From Streptomyces cathayae (GTDB lineage Bacteria; Actinomycetota; Actinomycetes; Streptomycetales; Streptomycetaceae): DNA of 64,000 nt. Of this stretch, positions 1 through 9,054 are shown one piece after another. The notes under the pieces were generated by a model. That model saw only the letters and a list, made by a program, of their open reading frames with translations, was not told where the DNA came from and ran no database searches. Numbering within the stretch: position 1 is the first letter of the stretch; every line of letters starts with the position of its first letter. The stretch covers positions 62,001 through 126,000 of the forward strand of contig NZ_CP121683.1 in assembly GCF_029760955.1 (NCBI RefSeq), in the 5' to 3' direction. Both the position numbers and the translations under genes were made by a program.

Positions 1-498
1 GGAGGCGATCACGATGTCGGCCGAGAGGGCGATCTGGAAGTGGCCGCCGTAGCAGTAGCCCTGCACCTGGCAGATGGTCGCCTTCAGCGACTCGATGATC
101 GGACGGGTGAAGCCCGAGCTCAGCACATTCCGGTCGGGCAGGATCCGCTGGCGCTGTGCCGGACGGCGGCGCGAAGCCTTGTCGGTGCCGGACTTGTACC
201 CGATGTAGTGGCCCAGCTCGGAGGCGTCCGCGCCGGTGCCGAAGTGATCGCCCTCGCCCTTGAAGACGATGACCTTGACCCGGTCGTCGGTCTCGGCCTC
301 ACGGACCAGGTCACCGACCCGCTCGAACGCGGCGACCGGGATCGCGTTGAGCCGCTCCGGACGGTCGAAGGTGATCGTCGCGACGGCCCGCTCCTCATCT
401 ACGTCGTAGCGGACGTACTTGGCGAGGACCTCGGGGTCGACCTCCATGTTCTCGACGTCCCACTGGTTCTCCAGGAGCTCGGCTTCTGTCTTCTTCAC
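1..498 (-). CDS. Enoyl-CoA hydratase/isomerase (crotonase) family, 3' end beyond window
   Basis: Partial gene: 166 codons are present and the C-terminus lies beyond base 1. Crotonase-superfamily enzymes hydrate, isomerise or cleave acyl-CoA thioesters in the cytoplasm. The N-terminal core strand is visible (TITFDRPERLNAI, residues 41-53), as are the first oxyanion-hole loop (FGTGAD, residues 86-91) and the second loop GYCYGGHFQIALSADI next to the break. The GTG start at 498 is preceded by a GAGGGAA ribosome site. It is the last visible gene of a leftward operon that starts at 5164 and carries three LLM oxidoreductases and an acyl-CoA synthetase, so it probably acts on a CoA intermediate of that pathway. 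The exact reaction cannot be told from the fragment. Confidence 0.88.
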   Translation of the reverse strand, partial: MKKTEAELLENQWDVENMEVDPEVLAKYVRYDVDEERAVATITFDRPERLNAIPVAAFERVGDLVREAETDDRVKVIVFKGEGDHFGTGADASELGHYIGYKSGTDKASRRRPAQRQRILPDRNVLSSGFTRPIIESLKATICQVQGYCYGGHFQIALSADIVIAS

Positions 499-547
499 AG
501 CTTCCCTCTCTTGTCCATCGGTTGGTCGGTAGCCCACGGGGCGGCCG

Positions 548-1534
548 TCAGCGGAATGCGGGGAACACCTCGCTGGCGAAGAGCCGAAGCGAGGCGCGCA
601 CCTTCTCGGTCGGCATGCCCAGCCAGCCCGGTCGGAAGATGATGTGGTTGAAGCCCAGGTCGCGCAGGGCGGAGATCCGCTCGATCAGGAACTCCGGTGA
701 CCCGAGTAGCAGGGTGTTCGCGACGAGGTCGTCGAAACGGTCGCGCTGCCAGCGCAGCGCCGGGTATTCCGCGTACGTCGCGTACTCGGTCCGCGCGTGC
801 GGGAGAGCCTCCTCGACCGCCTGCTCGGTGGTCGGGGCGCAGTACAGCTCGACGCCGACCGGTCGCTCCACTGTCGCCGGGTCCTTGCCCGACTCCACGA
901 GCGCGTCGTCGTACACGGCGAGCTGGTCGGGAAGGAACCTCGGGTTCGGCGAGTTCCCCGGCGCGTACCAGGCGTCGCCGAGCCGGGCCGCGCGGCGGAC
1001 GGCCTTCCTGCCGCCGGCACCGACCCAGATCGGCGGGCCGCCCGGGGTGAGCGGCCGCACGCCGATGGAGGCGCCCGACAGCGGGTAGAACTCGCCTTCC
1101 TGGTAGACGGTCTGTCCCGACCACAGAGCCCGGATGAGTCGCAGGCTCTCGTCCAGGCGACGGAACCGGGTGTCCGGATCGATGCCGAACGCGGCGAACT
1201 CGTTCTCCCGGTAGCCGGCGCCGACGCCGAGCACGACGCGGCCGCCGGACAGGTGGTCCAGGCTCGCGAACTCCTCGGCGACGTGCACCGGGTGAAACAA
1301 CGGCAGCAGCAGGATTCCGGTGCCGAGCGTCATGTTCCCCGAGCGGGGGATGAGGCTCGCCATCATGGAGATCGGCTGCGGCGTGGCCAGGTTCGACTGG
1401 AAGTGGTTGATGGTCCACACCGAGTCGTAGCCCAGCTCGGCGGCGAGTTCGACGGTTCCGAACAGGTCGCTCAGGTGCTTGCCGAGGTCGTCGGTGTGCG
1501 GGTACTGGTGCGACGCCATGATTCCGAACTTCAT
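548..1534 (-). CDS. LLM-class (luciferase-like) flavin-dependent oxidoreductase
   Basis: A 328-residue protein of the bacterial luciferase-like TIM-barrel family, whose members use FMN or F420 for oxygenation or hydride transfer. It opens with the usual first strand (MKFGIMASHQ) and shows VELAAELGYDSVWTINHF at 26-43, the family's SGGRVVLGVGAGYRENEF near residue 95, and GGPPIWVGAGGRKAVRRAA in the middle. The start overlaps the stop of the upstream acyl-CoA synthetase by ATGA, so the two are translationally coupled. It is the third LLM gene of one operon. A separate flavin reductase-like gene at 23879 under the same operator may supply reduced flavin. Substrate and cofactor are not evident. Confidence 0.9.
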   Translation of the reverse strand: MKFGIMASHQYPHTDDLGKHLSDLFGTVELAAELGYDSVWTINHFQSNLATPQPISMMASLIPRSGNMTLGTGILLLPLFHPVHVAEEFASLDHLSGGRVVLGVGAGYRENEFAAFGIDPDTRFRRLDESLRLIRALWSGQTVYQEGEFYPLSGASIGVRPLTPGGPPIWVGAGGRKAVRRAARLGDAWYAPGNSPNPRFLPDQLAVYDDALVESGKDPATVERPVGVELYCAPTTEQAVEEALPHARTEYATYAEYPALRWQRDRFDDLVANTLLLGSPEFLIERISALRDLGFNHIIFRPGWLGMPTEKVRASLRLFASEVFPAFR

Positions 1535-3081
1535 GTGCTCCCACCTCCGTCGGGGGCCGGCACAGAGACACGGCTGATCTTGCCGGTCTCGCTGCGCTCG
1601 AGTGCGGGCACGAACTGGATCCTCCGTGGCGTCTTGAAGTGCGCGAGCCGGTCACGGGCGAACTCGACGATCGCCGCGGACAACCGGTCGTCGCAGACCG
1701 AGTCGTCGTGCTCGCGCACGACCAGCGCCACCGGGATCTCGCCGAGGCGGTCGTCAGGAAAGCCGAGGACGCGGACATCGTGCACCAGGGGGTGCTCGCG
1801 CAGTTCGTCCTCGATCTCCTCGGGCCAGACCTGGAAACCGCCGCACTTGATCATGTCGCGCTTGCGGCCGGCAAGCCACAGGACCTCGTCCTCGTCGATG
1901 TAGCCCATGTCGCCGGTGTGCACCCAGCCGTCGCGGACGAGCTCCGCGGAAGCCTCGGCGTCGTCGACATAGCCCTTGGTGAGCTCGGAACGGACGACAA
2001 TTTCGCCCTCGGACCCGGGGGGGAGCACGTTTCCGTCGTCGTCGCGGATCTCGAGATCGACCCCCGGGTAGACCTTGCCCGCCGAGCCCGGCTTCCACAG
2101 GCCGGCCTTCATGTCCTTGCCGTTCCAGCCGGCGATGTGCCCGGCCTCGGTGGAGCCGTAGTTGACCAGGATCGGCACGTTGTAGCGCTCTTCGAACCCA
2201 CGTCGGATCTGCCACGAGATGGCCTGGCCGGCCACCAGGACCGACTTGACCCCGGCGAACGGCAGGTGACGTTCGGCGTGCACGATGTCGAAGACCATCG
2301 TCGGCAGGAAGAAGAAGTTGTCGAACCGGAAGCGCTCCATCAGATCGGCCAGGCGGTCGATGCCGAACCGCTCCCACACGACTGCGGCGCGTCCTACGAA
2401 GTAGGCGAAGAGCAGCGAGTGCTGGCCACCGCTGTGGAACAGCGGCAGGGCGATGAGGTTCGGCTTGGCGTCTGGCGGAGCCGTGCCCTGCTTGTCGGTG
2501 CCGGTGGACACGCGGGCGAGCCGCTCCAGCGACCCGCGGGTGCCGCCGTGGGTGACGCTGACGGCCTTGGGGCGGCCGGTGGTCCCCCCGGTGAAGAGGA
2601 TGCAGGCTTCGGAGTCGGCGGCCACCTCGACCGCACGCACCCTCGTCTCGTTCTTCCACGCCAGCGGCTCGACGCCGGGAACCGCGTCGGTGATCGAGCG
2701 GACCGGGAGGTCGGAACCGGCGCGGAACTCCGCGACGACGTCGCTGCGCCGACCGTCGACCAGCAGCAGCCTCGGGTGGGTTTTCGCGACCGACTCGGCC
2801 AGCTCCGAGGCGTTGTACAGGCTGCTGACGGTCACCGGGACGGCGCCGAGCTTCCAGGCGCCGAACAGGAAGAACACGGTCTCGGGGCCGTTGGTCAGGT
2901 AGAAAGCGACCCGGTCTCCGGCACCGATGCCCTCGGCACGCAGCGCCTGTGCGACGCCACCGGCGAGCAGGTCGATCTGGTCGAACGTCCAGGAGCGGCC
3001 GTGCTCGCCGTGCAGACCGGGCAGCGCCGCACGGTCCTGGCAGCGGCTCTCGATGATGCCGGCGAGGTTCGCGTTCGTCAT
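1531..3081 (-). CDS. AMP-dependent acyl-CoA synthetase/ligase
   Basis: A 516-residue ANL-superfamily ligase that adenylates a carboxylic acid with ATP and transfers it to CoA. The P-loop-like motif is LFTGGTTGRPKAVSVTH (about residue 175), followed by the adenylate-binding YGSTEAGHI, the hinge region LAGRKRDMIKCGGFQVWPEE and the C-terminal catalytic lysine in ERSETGKISR. The frame stays open upstream, but the ATG at 3081 was chosen because it overlaps the stop of the preceding LLM gene (ATGA) and fits the usual start of the family. It is the first of four such ligases in the cluster. The set may activate different intermediates, or isomers, of one substrate. Confidence 0.92.
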   Translation of the reverse strand: MTNANLAGIIESRCQDRAALPGLHGEHGRSWTFDQIDLLAGGVAQALRAEGIGAGDRVAFYLTNGPETVFFLFGAWKLGAVPVTVSSLYNASELAESVAKTHPRLLLVDGRRSDVVAEFRAGSDLPVRSITDAVPGVEPLAWKNETRVRAVEVAADSEACILFTGGTTGRPKAVSVTHGGTRGSLERLARVSTGTDKQGTAPPDAKPNLIALPLFHSGGQHSLLFAYFVGRAAVVWERFGIDRLADLMERFRFDNFFFLPTMVFDIVHAERHLPFAGVKSVLVAGQAISWQIRRGFEERYNVPILVNYGSTEAGHIAGWNGKDMKAGLWKPGSAGKVYPGVDLEIRDDDGNVLPPGSEGEIVVRSELTKGYVDDAEASAELVRDGWVHTGDMGYIDEDEVLWLAGRKRDMIKCGGFQVWPEEIEDELREHPLVHDVRVLGFPDDRLGEIPVALVVREHDDSVCDDRLSAAIVEFARDRLAHFKTPRRIQFVPALERSETGKISRVSVPAPDGGGST

Positions 3082-4082
3082 CGGCCCACCTCGCTCACGG
3101 CCCGCGAGTCGACGCGCGGGATGACCTCGGTGCCGAACCGGGCGATCTGCTCCATCGCCTCGTCCTGTCCGGCTCCCACGAACTGGAGCCGCAGCGAGAC
3201 CTCGGTGATGCCGAGTTCGGACTCCCACCGCTGGAGCTTCTCGACGATCTCGTCGGCGGTCCCGACGAGGCAGTCCTCGGCCAGGTACCGGTCCAGGTCC
3301 AACGACTGGGCGTCGTCCCACGACTTGTAGCCCGAGTACTGGCGCTCCATGTGCGGGCGGACCCCGGCGACAGCGGCGTGGTGGGTGTCGGCGATGAACG
3401 CCTCCCGGGTCATCGGGTACTCCCGTTCCGGCGAGAATCCCCGCTCGGCCAGCTCGTCGCGGTAGATGCCGAGCAGACGGGCGAGCTCCGCGTCGTTCCC
3501 CTTCGGACCGATGAGCCAAGGGGTGTCCAGGCGTGCGGCACGGCGGACGGCCGGCTCGGCGAAGGCCCCGATCCACAGCGGGGGGCCGCCGGGCTGGACC
3601 GGGCGCAGAGCCAGGGAGGCACGGGGAGCCTCGCCCCAGCTGCCGGCGATGTCGATCGCCTCGCCGTTCCACAGCGACCGCAGGATCGGCACGTACTCGC
3701 GCAGGCGCCGCAGGCGGTCGCCCCACTCGACGCCGAAGGCGGCGGTCTCACGCCTGCGGTATCCGGCGCCCATGCCGACGGTGAGCCGGCCGCGGGACAG
3801 CACGTCGAGCGAGACGAGCTCCTCGGCCAGGGCCACCGGGTTCAGCAACGGCGCCAGAAGGACACCGAACCCGATCCGCACCCGCGAGGTGGCCGACGCG
3901 AGGTAGCCGGCGAGCGGGATCGGCTGGACGAACGCCGACTGCGCCAGGTAGTGGTGGCCGAGGTAGACCGCGTGGAAACCGGCGGCCTCCGCGGTGGCCG
4001 CCTGCGTCACCACGTTGTCGATCCCCTCGACGGCCGACGCCGCCGGGTCGAACTGCGCGCTCAGGAAGCAGCTGATCTTCAC
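3078..4082 (-). CDS. LLM-class flavin-dependent oxidoreductase
   Basis: A 334-residue luciferase-like barrel protein. Family features are the opening strand MKISCFLSAQF, the helix ending GFHAVYLGHHYLAQSAFVQ, the conserved LSRGRLTVGMGAGYRRRE near residue 100, and GGPPLWIGAFAEPAVRRAA. It begins with ATG overlapping the stop of the LLM gene upstream (4079) and ends overlapping the synthetase start downstream. It is clearly diverged from its two neighbours, which suggests separate substrates or a heteromeric oxygenase rather than a recent duplication. It is probably a monooxygenase or dehydrogenase step of the same degradation route. Confidence 0.9.
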   Translation of the reverse strand: MKISCFLSAQFDPAASAVEGIDNVVTQAATAEAAGFHAVYLGHHYLAQSAFVQPIPLAGYLASATSRVRIGFGVLLAPLLNPVALAEELVSLDVLSRGRLTVGMGAGYRRRETAAFGVEWGDRLRRLREYVPILRSLWNGEAIDIAGSWGEAPRASLALRPVQPGGPPLWIGAFAEPAVRRAARLDTPWLIGPKGNDAELARLLGIYRDELAERGFSPEREYPMTREAFIADTHHAAVAGVRPHMERQYSGYKSWDDAQSLDLDRYLAEDCLVGTADEIVEKLQRWESELGITEVSLRLQFVGAGQDEAMEQIARFGTEVIPRVDSRAVSEVGR

Positions 4083-5164
4083 TCGGCGACCGCCTTGACC
4101 GCGACCCCGTCCGACGGGTCACCGGTGCGGAAGTGCGGGATGACCTTCTCCGCGAACTCCTCCATCGACTTCAGGGCGGCCTTGCGGTCCAGCGACGGGA
4201 TGCGCAGCCAGCTGATGTAGTGGTTGATGCCGAGCTGCTCGCGCAGCATCTCGATGGTCTCGATGACGCGCTGCGCGGAGCCGAAGTTGCCGCCGTGCGT
4301 CAGCGTTTGCTCGAGAGTCAGCAGCTCGATGTTCTTCGCCACCGCCTCGTAGTAGGACCGCTCCTGCTCCATGGCCTCCTCCGAGCCCGGGATGACCTTG
4401 CCGACCGACTTGTAGTAGGTCAGGGCTGCCTGGGCGGCCGCACGGAGCTCCTCCTGGCTCTCACCGCACCAGACCTGCTGCATGAATGGCAGGTCGTAGG
4501 TGGAGATGTCGAAGCCGTTCTCCTCCATGGCCGCCCGGTAGAGGGAGAAGTTCTTCTGCATGATGCCGAGCGGGGTGAAGTTCGGCGAGGTGATGATCGG
4601 CTCGCCGATCTCCCCGCGGCTGCGGAAGCTCTCCGGCGACACGGTTCCCTGCAGGATCGGCGGACCACCCGCGGTGTACGGCCGTGGATAGGTGGTGACG
4701 TTGTCGTAGTGGAAGATCTCACCGTGGTACGAGAAGTTCTCCTGGGAGAGCGCCAGCCGGAGCACCTCCAGGGTCTCCTGGTAGCGGATCTTGGACTCCT
4801 CCAGCGGGATGCCGAAGCCGGAGAATTCCAAGGCCTGGTAGCCGCGGCCCACGCCGATCGAGACCCGGCCACGGGAGAGCACGTCGAGCGCTGCGATGTC
4901 TTCGGCCAGCCGGAGCGGGTTGTGCAGTGGCAGGACCAGCACCGCGGTGCCGATGGTGATGCGCTTGGTGCGTTCGGCGACGGCCATCCCGAAGCTCACC
5001 GGGCTGCCGAGGACGCCGTACTTGGAGAAGTGGTGCTCGGCCAGCCAGACCGAGTCGAAGCCGAGCTCGTCCGCGAGCTCGATCTCTTCGAGTGTCTCGC
5101 GGAGCACCTGATGGTCAGACTCCCCGTCACCCACCGGGAACAGGTTCATGATTCCGAATTTCAC
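4079..5164 (-). CDS. LLM-class flavin-dependent oxidoreductase, first gene of operon
   Basis: A luciferase-like oxidoreductase of 361 residues. It shows the opening MKFGIMNLFPVGD, the loop DELGFDSVWLAEHHFSKYG that is common in flavin monooxygenases of this group, LSRGRVSIGVGRGYQALEF, and GGPPILQGTVSPESF. Two in-frame GTG codons lie two codons apart. The inner one (5164) was chosen because an AGGAG sits about 5 nt before it, whereas it abuts the outer one at 5170. The gene heads the leftward operon 5164-1, and a TWCCG-N6-CGGTAT palindrome lies 17 bp upstream. The longer middle segment suggests a substrate loop different from that of the two downstream LLM proteins. Confidence 0.9.
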   Translation of the reverse strand: MKFGIMNLFPVGDGESDHQVLRETLEEIELADELGFDSVWLAEHHFSKYGVLGSPVSFGMAVAERTKRITIGTAVLVLPLHNPLRLAEDIAALDVLSRGRVSIGVGRGYQALEFSGFGIPLEESKIRYQETLEVLRLALSQENFSYHGEIFHYDNVTTYPRPYTAGGPPILQGTVSPESFRSRGEIGEPIITSPNFTPLGIMQKNFSLYRAAMEENGFDISTYDLPFMQQVWCGESQEELRAAAQAALTYYKSVGKVIPGSEEAMEQERSYYEAVAKNIELLTLEQTLTHGGNFGSAQRVIETIEMLREQLGINHYISWLRIPSLDRKAALKSMEEFAEKVIPHFRTGDPSDGVAVKAVAE

Positions 5165-5180
5165 GACCACTCCTAATTCG

Positions 5181-5197
5181 TTCCGACCAGACGGTAT
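5181..5197. promoter_or_regulatory. Operator-like palindrome, site 1
   Basis: TTCCGACCAGACGGTAT, half-sites TTCCG and CGGTA with a 6-bp spacer. It lies in the 78-bp gap between the LLM operon (start 5164) and the end of the acyl-CoA dehydrogenase gene. It is one of five copies in the cluster. The inferred ligand is the TetR protein encoded at 24504-25136. Confidence 0.8.
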
Positions 5198-5242
5198 GTT
5201 AATGCGGGCGGGCTTGCACCCGCAAGGGTGCGAGCCGGGCCC

Positions 5243-6265
5243 TCAGGCCTGAGCCGTCGGCCTCCGGGCGGCGATGCGCAGTTCTCCGGCACGGCGGCGG
5301 TGCCACGAACCACGGCCCAGCAACGCGTCCAGGACCAGGGCGCGCCGCAGGTACAGGTGCGGGTCCGCCTCCACGGTGATGCCCATGCCGCCGTGGACCT
5401 GGATGCAGCGCTCCGCGGCGAAGACGGCGGCCTTCCCGGCGGCCGCCTTGGCGGCGTGCACCTGGATCCCGGCGTCCGGGCGGCCGTTGTCGACGGCCCA
5501 CGCGGCGTACAGCGCCAGATCCCAGGCCGCCTTCCGGGCCGTTGCCGCCTCGGCGAGCTGGAACGCGACCGCCTGGAACGAACCGATGACGCGGCCGAAC
5601 TGCTGCCGCGTCCTGGCGTAATCGGCGGCGAGGCCTATGGCGCCTTGGGCGACACCGCAGAGTTCGGCGGCGACGACCAGCGTGGCGCGCTGGGCGCCCG
5701 CACCCACCGGCGCGGCGCTCTCCGGCTCGCCCAGGGTCACGTCCGCCAGCGGCACCGACGGATCGAACGACTCGCGAGGGGTGATGCCGGCCGGGTCGGC
5801 GATCCAGACGCCCTCGGTACCCAGTGCCGCGATTCCGTCGGCGTGGTCGGCATACCGAACCAGCGTGCGGATGGGCCCTGCGCAGCCGGAGCGGTCCGCC
5901 CATCCCGGTGTTCCGGGCGCGTCGGCCGCGGGGGTGAGGATCCGGCGGCCCTCAAGCACGTCGTCGGGCAGAGGGCCGAGCGCGGTCGCCAACTGGACTG
6001 CGGCGGCGTGCGACGGGAAGCGGCTCGGCACGAGGTGCTCGCCGAGCACCTCGACGGCCACCAGCAGGTCGATGAGGCTCGAGCCGATGCCGCCCGCCGA
6101 CTCGGGGACGCCGAGGAGGCCGAAGTCCCGCAGCAGCGTGGTGTCGCACTCCGGCGCGCTCCACGGTCCGGCGAGCGCGTCACGCGCCCGCTTGCTCTCG
6201 CGCTGGGCGAGGGTTCGGACGGTCTTCTCGATGTCGAGCTGGTCGTGGGTGAAGGCTGCTCGCAT
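5243..6265 (-). CDS. Acyl-CoA dehydrogenase, small subunit type
   Basis: A 340-residue acyl-CoA dehydrogenase-fold flavoprotein, shorter than the usual 380 residues. The N-terminal helical domain contains LLRDFGLLGVPESAGGIG, and the C-terminal FAD-binding domain has YARTRQQFGRVIGSFQAV and ERCIQVHGGMGITVE. It follows a full-length acyl-CoA dehydrogenase gene with a 13-bp gap. Paired dehydrogenases of this kind often form alpha2beta2 enzymes on bulky acyl-CoA side chains in actinomycetes, such as the steroid side-chain FadE pairs; that is the inferred role here. The middle beta domain is reduced, consistent with a partner subunit supplying part of the active site. Confidence 0.88.
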   Translation of the reverse strand: MRAAFTHDQLDIEKTVRTLAQRESKRARDALAGPWSAPECDTTLLRDFGLLGVPESAGGIGSSLIDLLVAVEVLGEHLVPSRFPSHAAAVQLATALGPLPDDVLEGRRILTPAADAPGTPGWADRSGCAGPIRTLVRYADHADGIAALGTEGVWIADPAGITPRESFDPSVPLADVTLGEPESAAPVGAGAQRATLVVAAELCGVAQGAIGLAADYARTRQQFGRVIGSFQAVAFQLAEAATARKAAWDLALYAAWAVDNGRPDAGIQVHAAKAAAGKAAVFAAERCIQVHGGMGITVEADPHLYLRRALVLDALLGRGSWHRRRAGELRIAARRPTAQA

Positions 6266-6278
6266 GCGGCGACTCCGC

Positions 6279-7430
6279 TCAGCGTGAACGCGGCAGGCTC
6301 AGCACCCGCTCCGCGAGGATCGACTTCTGGACTTCTTCGGTGCCGCCCTCGATGGTGTGGGCACGGGCGCGGAGGTAGCGGCGCATCCGGGCGGCGGCGC
6401 CGTCGCCGTCGAGGAGGACCCCGCCGGCTTCGTCGAGCTGGACGGCGAGCCGGTTGGCGTTCTGGACGACACCGGCCCACAGGCTCTTCAGCGCGGAGGT
6501 CTCCGGGCCGGGGACGCCGCCGGCCTGGCTTTCGCCGAGCATGCGCATCGAGCCGATGCGCACCGCTTCGGCGTCGCACTGGAGGGCGCCGACGGTGTCG
6601 ATGAACGCGGTGCCGTCGGCGACGCCGCGCTCGACCGCGAGGTCGATCAGCCGATCGACGGCCTGACGTGCCCACACCCACAGGTTGAGCGCCATGCTGC
6701 CCCGCTCGAACGCGAGCGTGGTCAGGGCGACCTTCCAGCCGTTCCCGACACCGCCGAGGACGTCCTCGTCCGGGACGAATACGTCGTCGAGGAACATCTC
6801 GTTGAACTCGGTGTCGCCGTTGATCATGACCAGCGGTCTCACGGTGAACCTGTCCATCGGCGCCAGGAAGTAGGAGATGCCCTGGTGCTTGGGCGCTTCG
6901 GAGTCGGTCCGTGCCAGGAGCAGGCACTTCGAGGCGTTGTGGGCGTTCGACGTCCAGATCTTCGAGCCGTTGACGAGCCAGCCGCCGTCGACCCGGACCG
7001 CCGAGGTGCGCAGGCTCGCTAGGTCCGATCCGGAGCCCGGCTCACTGAATCCCTGGCACCAGTAGGTCTCGCCCGTGAGGATCCCGGGCAGGTGGCGGGC
7101 CTGCTGCGCGGCGGTGCCGTGCGCGACGATGGTCGGCCCGGCCAGCATCATGCCGACACCGTTCAGCGGGTACGGCGCCCCGCGGACCGCGGCCTCCTCG
7201 TTGAAGATCGCCTGAGCCAGCGAGTCCATGCCGCGGCCACCGTGCTCCACCGGCCAGGACAGTCCGGCCCAGTTCGCTGCGCACAACCGGTCCTGCCACA
7301 CGCGCGACCAGTGCTCGCGCTCCTCCTGCGAGAGGTCCTCCTGGTCGGGCACGTCCTCCAGTGCCTCGTCGAGCCAGCTGCCGACCTCGCGCCGGAACGC
7401 CAGATCGGCATCGCTGTCATCGAAGTCCAT
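6279..7430 (-). CDS. Acyl-CoA dehydrogenase
   Basis: A 383-residue acyl-CoA dehydrogenase that would introduce an alpha-beta double bond into an acyl-CoA, with FAD as cofactor. It has the N-terminal WAGLSWPVEHGGRGM, the flavin-contacting CQGFSEPGSGSDLASLRT, WLVNGSKIWTSNAHNA, and the C-terminal RARAHTIEGGTEEVQKSILAE. The frame is open further upstream, but ATG 7430 has GGGAGG at a good distance and gives the family's normal N-terminus. It overlaps the preceding acyl-CoA synthetase by 14 bp and lies just upstream of the smaller dehydrogenase, its probable partner. Confidence 0.92.
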   Translation of the reverse strand: MDFDDSDADLAFRREVGSWLDEALEDVPDQEDLSQEEREHWSRVWQDRLCAANWAGLSWPVEHGGRGMDSLAQAIFNEEAAVRGAPYPLNGVGMMLAGPTIVAHGTAAQQARHLPGILTGETYWCQGFSEPGSGSDLASLRTSAVRVDGGWLVNGSKIWTSNAHNASKCLLLARTDSEAPKHQGISYFLAPMDRFTVRPLVMINGDTEFNEMFLDDVFVPDEDVLGGVGNGWKVALTTLAFERGSMALNLWVWARQAVDRLIDLAVERGVADGTAFIDTVGALQCDAEAVRIGSMRMLGESQAGGVPGPETSALKSLWAGVVQNANRLAVQLDEAGGVLLDGDGAAARMRRYLRARAHTIEGGTEEVQKSILAERVLSLPRSR

Positions 7431-9003
7431 GTCCGCCTCCCACCATGTCGTCGGTCGCCGGGCCCGCGCCGGAGACGTCCTCGGCACCGGCGAGCCGGGT
7501 CTTGTACAGCTTTCCGTTGGGATCGCGCGGCAACGTCTCGTGCACGAAGTACGCCTTCGGCAGCTTCGGCTTCGCCAACCGCTCGGACAGGTAGGACCGC
7601 AGCGTCTCCACGGCCGTCGCCTCGTCGGGCGCGTCGTCGGTCAGCGCGATGTGGGCGACCGGGACCTCGCCGTACTCCTGGTCGGGCGTGCCGGTGACAC
7701 CTACGTCGGCGACCCACTCGTGCCCGATGAGGGCGTTCTCGATCTCGGCCGGGTACACGTTCACCCCGCCGACCAGGATGAGCTCGGAGACACGACCGGT
7801 GATGTACAGGAACCCGTCCTCGTCGACGTGGCCGACGTCCCAGACGGTCGTCAGGCCGTCGCGGCGCGACCCGTCGGTCTTGCGGGGATCCTTGTGGTAC
7901 TCCATCCGGTCGTCGCCCTGGCGCATGTAGATGATGCCGGTCTCGCCGGTGGGCACCTCGTTGCCCCGGGTGTCCAGGATGCGCAGGGTCGAGATCGACG
8001 CGGGCCGCCCCACGGTCCCGGGGTGGGCGAGCCATTCGTGCGGGCGCGCGATGGTGGTACCGACCTCCGTCGAGCCGTAGTACTCGTAGACGACCGGACC
8101 GAACCAGTCGAGGATTCGCTGCTTGATCTCGCGCGGGCACGGCGCGGCACCGTGGAGCACGTACTGCAGCGACGACATGTCGTGGCACTCGCGGACCGCC
8201 TCGGGCAGTTGCAGCAGCCGGAAGAAGTGGGTCGGGACCATGCTGGACCCGGTGATCCTGTGCTGCTCGACCCGCCTGAGGAAGCCCTCGGGGGTCCAGC
8301 CGTCCATCAGGACCAGGGTGCCGCCGGCATGCAGTGCGCCCATCGCGGGCGTGATGCTCGCGGAGTGGTACATCGGCGATGACACCAGCCAGGACCCGAA
8401 CGCCTCACGGGTCATCCCGAACTCCTTGAACAGCCACCTGTAGGCGAGCGCGCCGGTGTCGGCGTCGAGGCCGCTCAAGGGCCGTTTCACGCCCTTGGGG
8501 CGGCCGGTGGTGCCGGAGGTGTACATCATCAGCGACCCGGCCGGGGTGTCCTCCGGGTCAGTGGTCGCCATGCGGTCGGTCAGCTCCGAGAGCGAACGCG
8601 CGGCCGCCGCCCTGCCGTCGACGAACACGGGGAGGCCGAGCGGGTCAGCCGCGGTGGCCACGGTCTCCTCGACGCGGTCGGAGCAGACGACCACTCTGGC
8701 GTCGCAGTCCTCAAGGATGTAGGCGATCTCCGGAGCGGTGAGGTGGTAGTTGACCGTGACGAGGTACAGCCCGGACTGCATCGCTGCGAGATAGAGCGCG
8801 ACCATCCCCACGCTGTTGGCCATCACGCACGCCACCGTGTCGCCCTCGACGAGGCCGCACCGCTCGCGCAACCCGTGCGAGACGCGGTTCACCTCGGCGA
8901 ACAGCTCCCCGTAGGTAAACCTCTGGTCGTCGGCGGTGATGACCGCTTCCAGCTCCGGATGCGACGCGGCCCAGAGCCGGAAGCCCACCTGGTCCTCGCG
9001 CAT
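7417..9003 (-). CDS. AMP-dependent acyl-CoA synthetase
   Basis: A 528-residue ANL ligase. Motifs in order: MMYTSGTTGRPKGVKRPL (phosphate loop), YEYYGSTEVGTTIARP, ITGRVSELILVGGVNVYP (hinge) and the catalytic lysine in PRDPNGKLYKTRL. It is the first gene of the leftward operon 9003-5243, coupled to two acyl-CoA dehydrogenases, so its product is presumably the acyl-CoA they oxidise. Operator site 2 lies 19 bp upstream, in the gap shared with the divergent metallo-hydrolase gene. Confidence 0.92.
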   Translation of the reverse strand: MREDQVGFRLWAASHPELEAVITADDQRFTYGELFAEVNRVSHGLRERCGLVEGDTVACVMANSVGMVALYLAAMQSGLYLVTVNYHLTAPEIAYILEDCDARVVVCSDRVEETVATAADPLGLPVFVDGRAAAARSLSELTDRMATTDPEDTPAGSLMMYTSGTTGRPKGVKRPLSGLDADTGALAYRWLFKEFGMTREAFGSWLVSSPMYHSASITPAMGALHAGGTLVLMDGWTPEGFLRRVEQHRITGSSMVPTHFFRLLQLPEAVRECHDMSSLQYVLHGAAPCPREIKQRILDWFGPVVYEYYGSTEVGTTIARPHEWLAHPGTVGRPASISTLRILDTRGNEVPTGETGIIYMRQGDDRMEYHKDPRKTDGSRRDGLTTVWDVGHVDEDGFLYITGRVSELILVGGVNVYPAEIENALIGHEWVADVGVTGTPDQEYGEVPVAHIALTDDAPDEATAVETLRSYLSERLAKPKLPKAYFVHETLPRDPNGKLYKTRLAGAEDVSGAGPATDDMVGGGHGLR

Positions 9004-9021
9004 GCCACTCCTTGCATTTGA

Positions 9022-9038
9022 TTCCGACTGTTCGGTAT
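9022..9038. promoter_or_regulatory. Operator-like palindrome, site 2
   Basis: TTCCGACTGTTCGGTAT in the 51-bp divergent gap between the synthetase (start 9003, leftward) and the metallo-hydrolase (start 9055, rightward). A single site in so short a gap could control both promoters. Confidence 0.8.
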
Positions 9039-9054
9039 CTTCTTCGAAGAGTAG

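Noticed and set aside
516..532. Half-operator TACCGACC on the minus strand upstream of the crotonase gene
   Set aside because: Only the left half matches the motif and it lies inside the operon, 20 bp after an LLM stop. It was not counted as a sixth site.
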